63,565 bases of DNA from NCBI GenBank assembly GCA_020850315.1, contig JADZEY010000098.1, positions 1-63,565 on the forward strand, in the 5' to 3' direction. The DNA is from Armatimonadota bacterium (GTDB lineage: Bacteria; Bacteroidota; Ignavibacteria; OLB7). Below are positions 10,009-19,011 of the stretch, piece by piece. Positions within the stretch are counted from its first letter, which is position 1, and each line of letters opens with the position of its first letter. The position numbers and the translations under genes were made by a program. The notes under the pieces were generated by a model, which worked only from the letters and a program-made list of their open reading frames with translations, made no database searches and was not told the origin of the DNA.

Positions 10009-11049
10009 TTAGCAACGAAGCACCTTCTGATACGCCCGCAACGTCAGCTCCCCCACCCGTTCCCACAAGTATTCTTTCTCAATTCTCTGGCGCAGCGCTA
10101 TCCCACGCGGCGCAGCCAACCCCTTAGTAATTCCGTCGGCAATGGAGGCGGTAGAATGTGGGTTCACATACATCCCCTCGCTTCCGAAATAATCGCGAGT
10201 GCCACCATGCTCGGTAATCACCACCGTTGCCCCGGCAAGCCCGGCCTCCAGCGCAGCAATCCCCGGTGTCTCGAACAACGAAGGGAGCGCGAACACAGGA
10301 CACGCCGAATATGCCGATGCCAGCAACTCCGAATCGTTCGCCACCCCCTCGATAATCTCCACCCGTGGATTTTTCCTTGCCAACTGCAAGCATCGGTCGG
10401 CATACTCACCCCGTTGGATTTTCCCGATCAGCACTAATGGCGCGTCCACCCGCTGCATCGCCTTCAGCAATCCCAGCACATTCTTCCGCACCGAACCAAT
10501 GTGGCCAACATTTAGCACAGCATTCTGGATCCCGTACTGCTGCAGAAACAGATCCGGCGTGGCGTTGGCAAACCGCGGGTGTACCCCGTTCGGCACAACG
10601 TGAACCTTCTCCGGCTCCACACCAAACCCGCCAGTGACGATTGCCGATTCGGCAGATGTGTTCGGCAGCACAGCGTTGGCGGCGTGGCACACCGCAGCGG
10701 TGATACCGAAATCGGTCCGCACCCCACCGCCAACCCCGCGTTGCAGCAGCCGCTCGGCCTTCAGCGCAAACCGGATTTGACGCGGCGAACGGAGCGTGAA
10801 GAAGATGGAGGAGACAACAAACGGAACCCCAAACTGCCGCAACCGCAAGGCGATGTCGTACGACATCATGTTGGCACCGAACAGGTGAACAAGATCATAC
10901 TTTGCGGCATCGAACGGCTGCCACTGGTTGAACCAATCCACCGTCACCCCTGCATCGGCAAGGGCGCGCGCGGTCTCCTGGGCCTGGACCCAGGGCCCCC
11001 CCGCCACCAGCCGAACGCTCTGTTGCGCGATAAAGCAAACCCTCATCAT
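10009..11049 (-). CDS. GT4-like glycosyltransferase
   Basis: A cytoplasmic retaining glycosyltransferase of the GT-B fold, probably transferring a sugar from a nucleotide donor to a surface glycan. The N-terminal Rossmann domain (MMRVCFIAQQSVRLVAGGPWVQAQETARAL) and the C-terminal donor domain are both present. They include VVPNGVHPRF, NVGHIGSVRKN, FALPSLFETPGIAALEAGLAG and a PHSTASIADGI segment. The EAGLAG region holds the E-x7-E type donor motif of GT4 enzymes. Two adjacent ATGs are available; the first overlaps the stop of the upstream deacetylase-like gene as ATGA, so the pair is translationally coupled. Substrate cannot be told from sequence. Confidence 0.88.
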   Translation of the reverse strand: MMRVCFIAQQSVRLVAGGPWVQAQETARALADAGVTVDWFNQWQPFDAAKYDLVHLFGANMMSYDIALRLRQFGVPFVVSSIFFTLRSPRQIRFALKAERLLQRGVGGGVRTDFGITAAVCHAANAVLPNTSAESAIVTGGFGVEPEKVHVVPNGVHPRFANATPDLFLQQYGIQNAVLNVGHIGSVRKNVLGLLKAMQRVDAPLVLIGKIQRGEYADRCLQLARKNPRVEIIEGVANDSELLASAYSACPVFALPSLFETPGIAALEAGLAGATVVITEHGGTRDYFGSEGMYVNPHSTASIADGITKGLAAPRGIALRQRIEKEYLWERVGELTLRAYQKVLRC

Positions 11050-12524
11050 TGGCGTAACCTCGTCAAAGAATCCTCCACGCTGTGGAACAGCATTTTGAAA
11101 TTGAAGCTGGGAACCCGCTGCCGCTTGGCTGGCGGCTGAACCTCACGCTCCCAACGGATATCCTCCAACCGAACTGTAGCGTTTGCCGGCATCAACGCCC
11201 CTTTCTCACAGTGGTGTTCAACGCTTATCCATAAATCGCTGGGCGCGTCCCCCCCGTCGGCTGGTTGCGTTGCCACCGTCAGCAGGCCGTTTTGGAGATT
11301 GGCACGTACCGATGCCTTGCTTCGCCGCGCCCACCATTCGGCATACTGGCCCATGGTGATTGCGGGGATGTTGTGCCGGCGAACGTCCGCAAATATCGCT
11401 TCTGTCACCCCCCATTGCTGGTGCGTTGGATGGTGGTAAAAGATCACTGGCTCGGCAGCCATTACCTTGGATTGCAGCGTGGTTTGGTAATGCTCAATCA
11501 TCTGCGCAGTGGCCGCCCCAACCCTGCGGAAATTTCCCGGCGACACCGGGTGGATAGGGACTTGCAGCGTTCCGAACCGCCCCCGCCAACGAAGCCACGG
11601 GAAGAAGGGGAGGTCATCGTAGCCCAACGAGAACTCGCTGGAGTAGAGGAAGCCACAATCGGCAACGGCATCGGCAACGGCTGGATTCCAAAAACCGTTG
11701 GGCGCGGCAAACCCACGCGGCGTGATCCCATGCTGGCGCAACAACTCCATTGCACGGCGGATATTTTCAACATTCTCACGGTATCCCTTGAACGTGCGGT
11801 GGCGGTGGCAATGGACCCCAAGCTCATCCCCTTCAAACTCGGCAAACCGCCCCAGCCACCCTTGATGTGCTTCGGTGTGGAGGAACCAGGTAATTGGCAG
11901 TTGGTACGCCAGCGAAAGGTGATGCAGTTGCTCAATCTGCAATTGGGTGCCGTGGTCGCTATCAATCCGGTAGCAAAAGATGGTGGGGGCGTTGTTGGGG
12001 AATCGCCACCGCGTAACGAACGGAAGCCCCCGCAACGAATGCAACCGCGACAGCAGGAAATGGATCAGCATCCGCTGCTCCCCTTTGTTCCCCCGCGCCA
12101 CAATCTCACTCGGCAAAATCGCCGATGGCGCAGCGAACAACCGCCGCTTGGCACGGGTGTCCGCCGCCTGCTTCCCAACCTTCATCCCAAGCGTCAGAAT
12201 GTTCCCATTCCGAAATGGGAATGGAGTTGGCATCCCGCCCTGCCACTGCTGTCCCCTGTTCGGCTGGCCAGCGCGGAAGATGGTGTTGGATAGCGTGCTC
12301 CCCTCTTCCAGAAGGCTTCCCCCTTCCTCCACGTAGGCCACCAGCCGTTGGGAAATGGTGGCGTTGCTGGCAGAACCATTGGCGATGATCACACTGTAGC
12401 GTGCTGCCGTAAGCTCAGCCGTGGCCGGAATCACTTCCCAGATAGCCCCAATCTGCTCCAGCAAAATTTCCCAACCGGGATTGTGAGAAAGAAGCCCTAT
12501 GGTGAGATGTTGCGGCAACGGCAT
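11046..12524 (-). CDS. Polysaccharide deacetylase-like protein
   Basis: A 492-residue protein whose second half matches the NodB/polysaccharide deacetylase fold: YRIDSDHGT (metal/catalytic Asp region), HCHRHRTF (the His-rich metal motif), GFAAPNGFWN, and FYHHPTHQQW near the end of the domain. The N-terminal 170 residues resemble a glutamine-amidotransferase-like Rossmann region (YSVIIANGSASN, YVEEGGSLL) of unknown role. No signal peptide is apparent. ATG 12524 (MPLPQHLTIGLLSHNPG) is preferred over the TTG at 12530. It is coupled to the glycosyltransferase gene downstream, which suggests work on the same glycan. The exact reaction is inference. Confidence 0.75.
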   Translation of the reverse strand: MPLPQHLTIGLLSHNPGWEILLEQIGAIWEVIPATAELTAARYSVIIANGSASNATISQRLVAYVEEGGSLLEEGSTLSNTIFRAGQPNRGQQWQGGMPTPFPFRNGNILTLGMKVGKQAADTRAKRRLFAAPSAILPSEIVARGNKGEQRMLIHFLLSRLHSLRGLPFVTRWRFPNNAPTIFCYRIDSDHGTQLQIEQLHHLSLAYQLPITWFLHTEAHQGWLGRFAEFEGDELGVHCHRHRTFKGYRENVENIRRAMELLRQHGITPRGFAAPNGFWNPAVADAVADCGFLYSSEFSLGYDDLPFFPWLRWRGRFGTLQVPIHPVSPGNFRRVGAATAQMIEHYQTTLQSKVMAAEPVIFYHHPTHQQWGVTEAIFADVRRHNIPAITMGQYAEWWARRSKASVRANLQNGLLTVATQPADGGDAPSDLWISVEHHCEKGALMPANATVRLEDIRWEREVQPPAKRQRVPSFNFKMLFHSVEDSLTRLRQ

Positions 12525-12785
12525 AAGCAAGTGAAAGCAATCAGGGATGCCGGGGATTTGGCATCATGCAGCGGTTGGGATGGCGTTTTGTTTATCGGCA
12601 ATCAACGGTGAGGACTGCGCAATTTTTCTTTCCGCACAATCTGTACACGGGGGGCAAATATATGGCCAATCGGAACACTTCGCGGTATCTTGCTGGGGCG
12701 ATGCCGGAAGCAGAACCTACAGGCATACAGCGCAGGCTGCTTCGGCTTCCATCCTATTCCAAAACGATTACCGACCAACCCTGCC

Positions 12786-13604
12786 ATGACAACATCTTCA
12801 ACGCCCGCCAAACGGGTGACAACCCGCTCACTTCAAGAGATGAAGCGGAACGGAACACGCATTGCAGCACTAACCGCCTACGACGCGTTGATTGCCCGAA
12901 TTTTTGATGAAGCAGGGATTGATGTTCTGCTGGTGGGGGATTCGGTTGCCAATGTGGTGCAGGGCCACCAAACCACGCTTCCGGTGACGTTGGATGAAAT
13001 CATCTACCACACCAAAGCCGCTACCCGTGGCGTGCAGCGTGCAATGGTTGTCACCGATATGCCGTTCATGAGCTACCAAGTGCGGGTGGATGAAGCGTTC
13101 CGGAACGCCGGGCGAATTATGAAGGAAACCGATGCCAGCGCGGTGAAGTTAGAAGGGGGAATCGAGTACGCCGAAGCAGTTCGCCGGATGACCGCTTCCG
13201 GCATTCCGGTGATGGGGCATTTGGGATTGCAGCCGCAATCTATCCACCAGTACGGCGGCTACCGCCCACGCGGAACCACCGCCGACGAAGCCGAGAAAAT
13301 CATCAGCGATGCCGAAGCGCTGGAGCAAGCCGGCGCGTTTGGCATTGTGCTGGAAAAAATTCCTGCCGAACTTGCGCAGCGTGTCACCAGCAAACTGACG
13401 ATCCCAACAATCGGGATTGGGGCCGGAGCCGGATGCGATGGCCAGATCCTTGTCTATGCCGATATGCTTGGGCTGACGGTGGATTTCAACCCGCGATTTG
13501 TTCGCCGCTACGAGCAGTTTGCCGACCGCGCCCGCGATGCCGCACGCCAGTATGCCGACGACATCCGTGCTGGCACCTTCCCAAATGAACAAGAGAGTTA
13601 TTGA
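12786..13604 (+). CDS. panB: 3-methyl-2-oxobutanoate hydroxymethyltransferase
   Basis: The first committed enzyme of pantothenate (coenzyme A) synthesis: it transfers a hydroxymethyl group from 5,10-methylene-tetrahydrofolate to 2-oxoisovalerate. The PanB signatures are intact and in order: [72 protein letters not shown], and [20 protein letters not shown] with FNPRFVRRY. The frame is open from 12690, but ATG 12786 ([20 protein letters not shown]) fits family length (272 residues). The promoter must lie in 12525-12785, between this gene and the divergent deacetylase-like gene; nothing else is apparent there. The stop overlaps the next gene's start. Confidence 0.96.
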   Translation: MTTSSTPAKRVTTRSLQEMKRNGTRIAALTAYDALIARIFDEAGIDVLLVGDSVANVVQGHQTTLPVTLDEIIYHTKAATRGVQRAMVVTDMPFMSYQVRVDEAFRNAGRIMKETDASAVKLEGGIEYAEAVRRMTASGIPVMGHLGLQPQSIHQYGGYRPRGTTADEAEKIISDAEALEQAGAFGIVLEKIPAELAQRVTSKLTIPTIGIGAGAGCDGQILVYADMLGLTVDFNPRFVRRYEQFADRARDAARQYADDIRAGTFPNEQESY

Positions 13605-14005
13605 TGATGAGCAGAACAACGCTGGCAACAACCATTCTTTCCATTCTGGCCGCAGCCGTGGCGGTGGTTGGATGCGATAGTGGGTTCGTTACCGATCCCC
13701 GCGACATCGTTTTCCCCGAATCGGACGTTAGCTACAGCCAACATGTGCAACCGCTGTTTGATCTTAGTTGCACAACCAGCGGCTGCCACGATGGCTTCAC
13801 CCAAGCCGCTGGCTTGCGGCTGGAAACCTACGCCGATCTGTTCCAGAAACCGGGGATGGTGCGCCCGAACGATTCCGCCCGCAGCACCCTTCGACTGGCG
13901 ATGCGCGGCGTTACGGTGCTTCATCCCCGAATCGAGCCGCTGCTGACCGAGAACCAAGTGCGCGGCGTGGCAATTTGGATTCAGGAAGGAGCAAGCAATA
14001 ATTGA
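13604..14005 (+). CDS. Small lipoprotein with CX4CH haem-like motif
   Basis: A 133-residue protein. The N-terminal helix ends in a lipobox (VAVVGC), so it is probably a lipoprotein of the periplasm or outer membrane. SYSQHVQPLFDLSCTTSGCHD contains C-x4-C-H, a spaced variant of the c-type haem motif that recurs in FCB-group proteins with 'QPIF..sC' sequences. The C-terminal NQVRGVAIWIQEGASNN also matches that small cytochrome-like family, where this end helix carries the 'W(I/V)..GA' pattern. Start choice: ATG 13604 overlaps the panB stop (tgatg), implying translational coupling; TTG 13601 and ATG 13607 are alternatives. Whether haem is really bound is not shown by the sequence. Confidence 0.72.
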   Translation: MMSRTTLATTILSILAAAVAVVGCDSGFVTDPRDIVFPESDVSYSQHVQPLFDLSCTTSGCHDGFTQAAGLRLETYADLFQKPGMVRPNDSARSTLRLAMRGVTVLHPRIEPLLTENQVRGVAIWIQEGASNN

Positions 14006-14056
14006 TGCATGACGGAGAAGGTGCTACTTCGTGGTGCTTCGTCAAGGGTTCTTGAT

Positions 14057-14236
14057 AACTCACCTTACGCGGAATCATGCTGGAGCTTGGTGATTACAGT
14101 ATCTGGGTGTTCCACCTGACAACACCCTCCGCTCATGCTGAGCCCCGTCGAAGCCTGTCCTGAGCCTGTCGAAGGGTATGAGTGGAGCCACTGAACGGCC
14201 AACTGTTCACTATCCAAATGCTGCGTACGGTGAGTT
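14057..14236. mobile_element. MITE-like element, copy A
   Basis: A 180-bp non-coding element bounded by 14-bp inverted ends: AACTCACCTTACGC at 14057-14070 and GCGTACGGTGAGTT at 14223-14236, matching at 13 of 14 positions. The triplet GAT flanks both ends (14054-14056 and 14237-14239) and may be a target duplication, though three bases are weak evidence. Inside lies the palindrome-rich 'GCTCATGCTGAGC ... GTCGAAG' core that recurs in at least six places in the window. No open frame of its own. The interval 14006-14280 otherwise holds nothing I can name. Confidence 0.7.
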
Positions 14237-14280
14237 GATAATGAGGGGGGGGCAAAAATCACTGCACCAAACATCCAACA

Positions 14281-16932
14281 CTATTTCTCGCGCGATTGTG
14301 AAAGAGGGATTGAGCGGTGGGGGACGGATTCCCCTTTCCGGATCTCCACCACCACAATGGCGATGTCGTCGTTCTGGTCGCTGCCGTCGCGGAAGTTTTC
14401 CACTTGCTGCAAGATGCCGTTGCAGAGGGCGTGAGCCGAGGTGTCGGGGAATCCAGAGATCACATCCAGCAACCGCCCGTCGCCGAACAATTCCCGCCCA
14501 GCGTTCATCGCCTCGCTTACTCCATCGCTGAACAGAATGAAGGTCTCCCCGGGCTCGTACTGCACGGTGTATTGCTTCAGTGAGTCGGTGAATATCTGGT
14601 GCGGAGCCAGCCCCAGCGCAATCCCTGCTGGGGTAAGAGAATCAACCTCTGATCCATGCCGCCGGATAATCGGCGTATGCCCGGCACGTGCCATGCTGAC
14701 GGTCATCCGTGCGGTGTCGAACAGCAGCATGGTGGCGGTGATGAACGATCCACGGGTGATCACCTCACCCAGATGTTTGTTCAGCAGCCCAAGTATCTCC
14801 TTTGGTGTGTTGTGCATTGCGCAGGCGATATGGACCATGCCGTGGAACTCGGCCATGTACAACGCCGCCGGAAGCCCCTTGCCGGAAACATCGGCGATGA
14901 TGACAAGGAATCGGTCGGCATCCAGTTGGATCACGTCGTAGTAATCCCCGCCAACCGCTTGGGCCGCACGCGCCACCGCGCTGATGGAAATCCCCGGGAT
15001 GCTTGGCATCTCCTTCGGCAGCAAACTCTCCTGGATTTTTCGTGCCGTTGCTAACTCCTCTTGGTATCGCTGGCGCGCAAGCTCCGTCTCGTACAATCGC
15101 GCCACCTCCACCGCCCCCGCCCCCTGGGCCACAACCGTTTTCAGCAACTGAAGCTGCCGCCCTCCCAATGGTTGGCCGCTGCGCGGGCGGGTTAGGATCA
15201 CTGCCCCGATTGCCTTCCCCTGGGCGTACAATCCCACCACGTAGCTGAACCATTCGCGCCACGGAATCAACAACGGGTCGTTGACGGTTTCCAGCGAGAT
15301 GATGGCGTGGGATTCATGCAGCAACCGGCGCAGGCTCAGGAGTGATTCATCTTCAACATCAATCGGCTCGAAATCCGTCACCTTTGCCAGCAGCTGGAAC
15401 TGGCCTTCGGATTGCTCAACAATCACGTACGCCCCTGTTAACTCCAGCGTCTGCTTCAGCGTGCGCGCCATTAATGCGGCCACCGCGCTGGTCCCCACCG
15501 TCTCGCTGATCTCCTCGGTGTATCGGGTAAGCAGTTGGGAGTAGTCGCGATGCTGCGGGAAGAATCGGTTTTCAATCCAGATCTGCACCGCACGCTTCAC
15601 CGGATCAAGCAGCAGCAACAGCAGCAAGAAGGTGATAATCCCGACGGGGCTGAAGATATTCATTGGCTCCTCTGTCCCCGATGCTGTCACCGCCCACAGT
15701 GCACGGCTAATACCGTAGGCAATCGTTAGATAGAACCCCACAAGCAGTGTGCTGGTGGCGGTGTAGGTTAGGGTGGTTCGCAAGATCCGCCGGAAGTCCA
15801 TCACTTGGTAGCGATAGATGGCATAGCCGAAGGAGATTGGAAGCGCCAAAATCAGAAACGCAGGAAGCTGATACTGGGGGTAGAGGAAGGTAGTGGTGGG
15901 AACAAGAATCTGGATAATCTTGAAGTAAAGGAAGCTGACCGTGGCCAACAGCGACCCCACCAAAATCACCGGCATTGGCCGCCGCACCGGGGTTGCCGGA
16001 AGCTGGCGATAGCCTCGGAACAGAAAATATGTTCCCCCCAGAAAGAAGATCTGCCCTCCAAAAAAACCACCATACATGATATAGGTTTGCAGTAGTGCTG
16101 GCTCCGGTATCTGGGCTATCTCGGTGACGAAATAAACCATGTTTCCCATGATGGTAAAGATGACCGGGGAGTAGAGCCACAACTTCCTGGGAAGAGTAGT
16201 GAACACCCGCTGGTTAATCGGGAAGGTGGTGCAAAACAGCACCCAGAGCGAAAGGAACAGCGAGCCTAAAGTCCCCCACAGTAGCCGCAATGCTATCCCC
16301 ACCCCACCCCCCACTTGGAACAGCTGCGACGGGTAGGTGAAGGCAAACACTACACACGCGGCGGTCAAGAAAAATTGCTGCTGCACCCGCCCGCGTGGCC
16401 GCGCAAACAGCACCACCGCGCCAACCAACAACCACAACGCACAGAACAGCGGAAAGGCGATCTGAACATAGATCTTTTGGGTGCGCACTTTCATCTGCAA
16501 CGTGAGTTGCTGGCCGCCCCGCTCCACCACATAAGGTATCGGAACAGCAACCGGAGCCCGCTCCAGCAAGGTCTGTGCGTAGTTCACAACCTGCCGTGTG
16601 GCTTGCATCTGCTTTTCTTGGGGAAGGGTGTCTGGGAGAGTGGGGAGTGTGGCACCGTTGATTGCAATCACCCGATCGCCCACCTTCACCCCCGCTTGGT
16701 CGGCTTCTCCGCCGGAAACAACCTCCACCACAACCAGCACCGATTGACTGCCCCGTTGCTCAATATCCCACAAGCAATCATCGGTGGCCATGCTGCTGTG
16801 GTGCAGGATTCCAGAGTTGGAGGCAATCAGATTGGCCAACAACGAGACCGCCAGCAACGCCCCGAACAACACCCGCAACTTGGTGTCGCTCATCTGGCGG
16901 AGACGTTCGGCAATGGAGGGTACGAATGTCAT
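14281..16932 (-). CDS. Membrane PDZ-GAF-PP2C (SpoIIE/RsbU-type) phosphatase
   Basis: An 883-residue membrane Ser/Thr phosphatase, probably the sensing component of a partner-switching pathway. Order: TM helix (FGALLAVSLLANLIA), a PDZ domain at about 60-150 (GGEADQAGVKVGDRVIAING), then seven or so membrane helices to about 440. A GAF-like domain spans about 470-615 and a coiled linker leads to the PP2C domain (650-870). PP2C metal and catalytic motifs are present: GGDYYD, IADVSGKGLPAAL, RAGHTP, FILFSDGVSEAMN and DQNDDIA. Members of this family dephosphorylate anti-anti-sigma STAS proteins (family knowledge), but no STAS or anti-sigma gene is seen nearby. It is divergent from the M28 peptidase gene. 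Confidence 0.92.
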   Translation of the reverse strand: MTFVPSIAERLRQMSDTKLRVLFGALLAVSLLANLIASNSGILHHSSMATDDCLWDIEQRGSQSVLVVVEVVSGGEADQAGVKVGDRVIAINGATLPTLPDTLPQEKQMQATRQVVNYAQTLLERAPVAVPIPYVVERGGQQLTLQMKVRTQKIYVQIAFPLFCALWLLVGAVVLFARPRGRVQQQFFLTAACVVFAFTYPSQLFQVGGGVGIALRLLWGTLGSLFLSLWVLFCTTFPINQRVFTTLPRKLWLYSPVIFTIMGNMVYFVTEIAQIPEPALLQTYIMYGGFFGGQIFFLGGTYFLFRGYRQLPATPVRRPMPVILVGSLLATVSFLYFKIIQILVPTTTFLYPQYQLPAFLILALPISFGYAIYRYQVMDFRRILRTTLTYTATSTLLVGFYLTIAYGISRALWAVTASGTEEPMNIFSPVGIITFLLLLLLLDPVKRAVQIWIENRFFPQHRDYSQLLTRYTEEISETVGTSAVAALMARTLKQTLELTGAYVIVEQSEGQFQLLAKVTDFEPIDVEDESLLSLRRLLHESHAIISLETVNDPLLIPWREWFSYVVGLYAQGKAIGAVILTRPRSGQPLGGRQLQLLKTVVAQGAGAVEVARLYETELARQRYQEELATARKIQESLLPKEMPSIPGISISAVARAAQAVGGDYYDVIQLDADRFLVIIADVSGKGLPAALYMAEFHGMVHIACAMHNTPKEILGLLNKHLGEVITRGSFITATMLLFDTARMTVSMARAGHTPIIRRHGSEVDSLTPAGIALGLAPHQIFTDSLKQYTVQYEPGETFILFSDGVSEAMNAGRELFGDGRLLDVISGFPDTSAHALCNGILQQVENFRDGSDQNDDIAIVVVEIRKGESVPHRSIPLSQSREK

Positions 16933-17240
16933 TGTGCTGTTTATTTATGCCAACCCCCAAGGTTAGGAGAAGGTGCTGAGAAGAAAAAGGGGCAATGGAT
17001 ATTTTCCGTTCTCTCACTACTCTCTCTCCCTTTCCCACCAATCTTGGGGGGAACGCTTTGCTTGCCAAAGCAGATCAAGGCGCGCGTGTGAAAGCTGCCA
17101 TTCTTGACGAACGAAAATAGTTGAAGTTCCAGCATCAAAACTATGCCAAAAGCTATCGCGCCCCTTGCATACCCCGCACGATGGGGCTAAGTTCCCTTCC
17201 GCTAACCGTCGGTATGCTCTTCTTTCACAGGAGGCTATCC
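16933..17240. promoter_or_regulatory. Divergent intergenic region with strong ribosome binding site
   Basis: 308 bases between the phosphatase (-) and M28 peptidase (+) starts, so it must hold both promoters, but I cannot assign -35/-10 boxes with confidence. AGGAGG at 17229-17234 sits 6 bases before ATG 17241 and fixes that start. A small hairpin (gctttg/caaagc) lies near 17054-17070. Confidence 0.6.
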
Positions 17241-18656
17241 ATGAACCAATCTTTCCGTGGCTGTTGCCAATCGCTGTTTCCGGTACTTCTTCTTCACACA
17301 ACCGCATCCATGGGCCAATCCAACCCCACGATTGGGGAACCACACGATTACCACACCATTGCCCGCCGCATCACCGATATGGCACTACGTGACGGGCGTT
17401 CGTATGCAATGCTGCATCAGCTTTGCACAACTATCGGCCACCGGTTAAGCGGATCGCCACAAGCTGCACAAGCCGTTGAATGGGGCCGCCGGGCGATGAT
17501 TGAATCGGGATTGGAGCGGGTGCATCTGCAACCTGTGCTGGTTCCGCATTGGGAGCGGGGCACGCCAGAAACGGTGATATTAACTGCCGACGGAAATGCC
17601 GAACAGCTTCGTGGATTAGCGTTGGGGGGAAGCGTTGCAACCCCACCGGAAGGGATCACTGCCGAAGTGATAGAGGTCCACAGCATCGCCGAAGTTGCGG
17701 GCTTGGGGGAACGCGCCCGTGGAAACATCATCTTCTTCAATCGCCCGATGGACCCTACGTTGATGAACACCTTCGATGCCTACAGCGGCGCGGTGGACCA
17801 ACGGGTGAACGGCCCGGTGGCCGCCGCACGAGTTGGCGCGGCTGGGGTTCTGGTGCGCTCCATCACCACTGCCATTGACACCTTTCCCCACACCGGAATG
17901 CTCCGCTACAACGACACAGTTACCAAGATTCCTGCGTTGGCAATCAGCACTGCGGATGCTGAACATCTTAGCACCACTCTGCGCCGCCATCCTAACGCCC
18001 GCGTCACCATCCAAACCAACTGCCGCACCCTTCCCGATGCAGAATCGCACAACGTCATCGGCCAGCTAACCGGAACCGAAAAACCGGAGGAAGTTGTGGT
18101 GATTGGCGGCCACTTGGATAGCTGGGATGTTGGCCACGGCGCGCACGACGACGGCGCAGGATGTGTGCAAGCAATCGAGGCGTTGCGGCTGCTGAAGGTG
18201 CTGGGTCTGCGCCCCAAACGCACCATTCGCGCTGTGCTCTGGATGAACGAGGAGAACGGATTTCGTGGCGGAATTGCCTATGCCGACAGCGTTGGGAAGC
18301 ATGGCCCACGCCACATTGCCGCAATCGAAAGCGACCGCGGAGGGTTTGCGCCACGCGGCTTTTTTGTGGAGGCCGATATGCTAACGGTTGAGCGGGTTGC
18401 GCGGTGGGCTGAGTATTTCCGAGCAATGGGAGCCGAGCGGTTTGTGTACGGCGGAGGGGGTGCCGACATCGCCCCGCTGAAAGCGCACGGAGCGTTGAAC
18501 ATTGGGCTAAACGTGGAATCCCACCGCTACTTCGACTACCATCACGCCGCCAGCGACACGTTCGGGCAAGTGAACCGCCGCGAGCTTGAACTTGGCGCAG
18601 CCGCCATGGCCCTGCTTGCTTGGTTGATTGCTGAAGAGGGGGTGCCAGATAATTGA
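17241..18656 (+). CDS. M28 family metallopeptidase with PA domain
   Basis: A 471-residue secreted aminopeptidase or carboxypeptidase-Q-like enzyme. ATG 17241 is chosen for its AGGAGG site; the frame opens earlier at 17121. A signal peptide (to about ASMGQ) suggests periplasmic or extracellular location. A PA domain lies at about 100-250, inserted before the catalytic core as in this family. The dizinc ligands are visible: GGHLDS (H291), HDDGAG (D303/D304), NEENGFRG (catalytic Glu and ligand Glu), ESDRGG, and ESHRYFDYHH..SDT. All expected residues are intact. No T9SS domain. The next gene is 355 bases away across repeat debris, so it is probably monocistronic. Substrate unknown. Confidence 0.9.
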   Translation: MNQSFRGCCQSLFPVLLLHTTASMGQSNPTIGEPHDYHTIARRITDMALRDGRSYAMLHQLCTTIGHRLSGSPQAAQAVEWGRRAMIESGLERVHLQPVLVPHWERGTPETVILTADGNAEQLRGLALGGSVATPPEGITAEVIEVHSIAEVAGLGERARGNIIFFNRPMDPTLMNTFDAYSGAVDQRVNGPVAAARVGAAGVLVRSITTAIDTFPHTGMLRYNDTVTKIPALAISTADAEHLSTTLRRHPNARVTIQTNCRTLPDAESHNVIGQLTGTEKPEEVVVIGGHLDSWDVGHGAHDDGAGCVQAIEALRLLKVLGLRPKRTIRAVLWMNEENGFRGGIAYADSVGKHGPRHIAAIESDRGGFAPRGFFVEADMLTVERVARWAEYFRAMGAERFVYGGGGADIAPLKAHGALNIGLNVESHRYFDYHHAASDTFGQVNRRELELGAAAMALLAWLIAEEGVPDN

Positions 18657-18984
18657 GGGTGAATACGCGCTCGCTGCCAGCCCGCATCCCCCACCCTCTC
18701 CCAAAATTGGTCTTCCACCGGACAACACCCCCGCTCATGCTGAACCCCGTCGGAGCCTGCCCTGAGCTTTGCAGCGGAGTCCCCGAACAGGAGCAGGGAA
18801 ATTAGATTGAATAGAGCATCCGCTCATGCTGAGTCCCGTCGAAATATGAGCGGAGGGCGGGTTGCGGTGGAACACCGGGGCACTGCCATCACCAAGCTCC
18901 AACATGGCGTTGCAGAAGGTCACTGGATAATTATCCATTCTTCGGTATCAATCCCCCCGCATCTCTTCCGTATCTTTCCCCCAA
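18657..18984. repeat. Rearranged remnants of dispersed repeats (locus B)
   Basis: A 328-base gap without a gene. 18667-18705 resembles the 'cctctccca' repeat found at 34.97-35.32 and 39.78 kb. 18707-18770 is a direct partial copy of the MITE A core. 18818-18925 is a second partial copy in the opposite orientation, containing the arm caccaagctccaacatg shared with element A. The terminal inverted repeat at the right end is degenerate. This looks like two nested or inverted decayed copies. Confidence 0.6.
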
Positions 18985-19011
18985 ATGATTTCCGTTTTAA
19001 CCCTATTTGCA

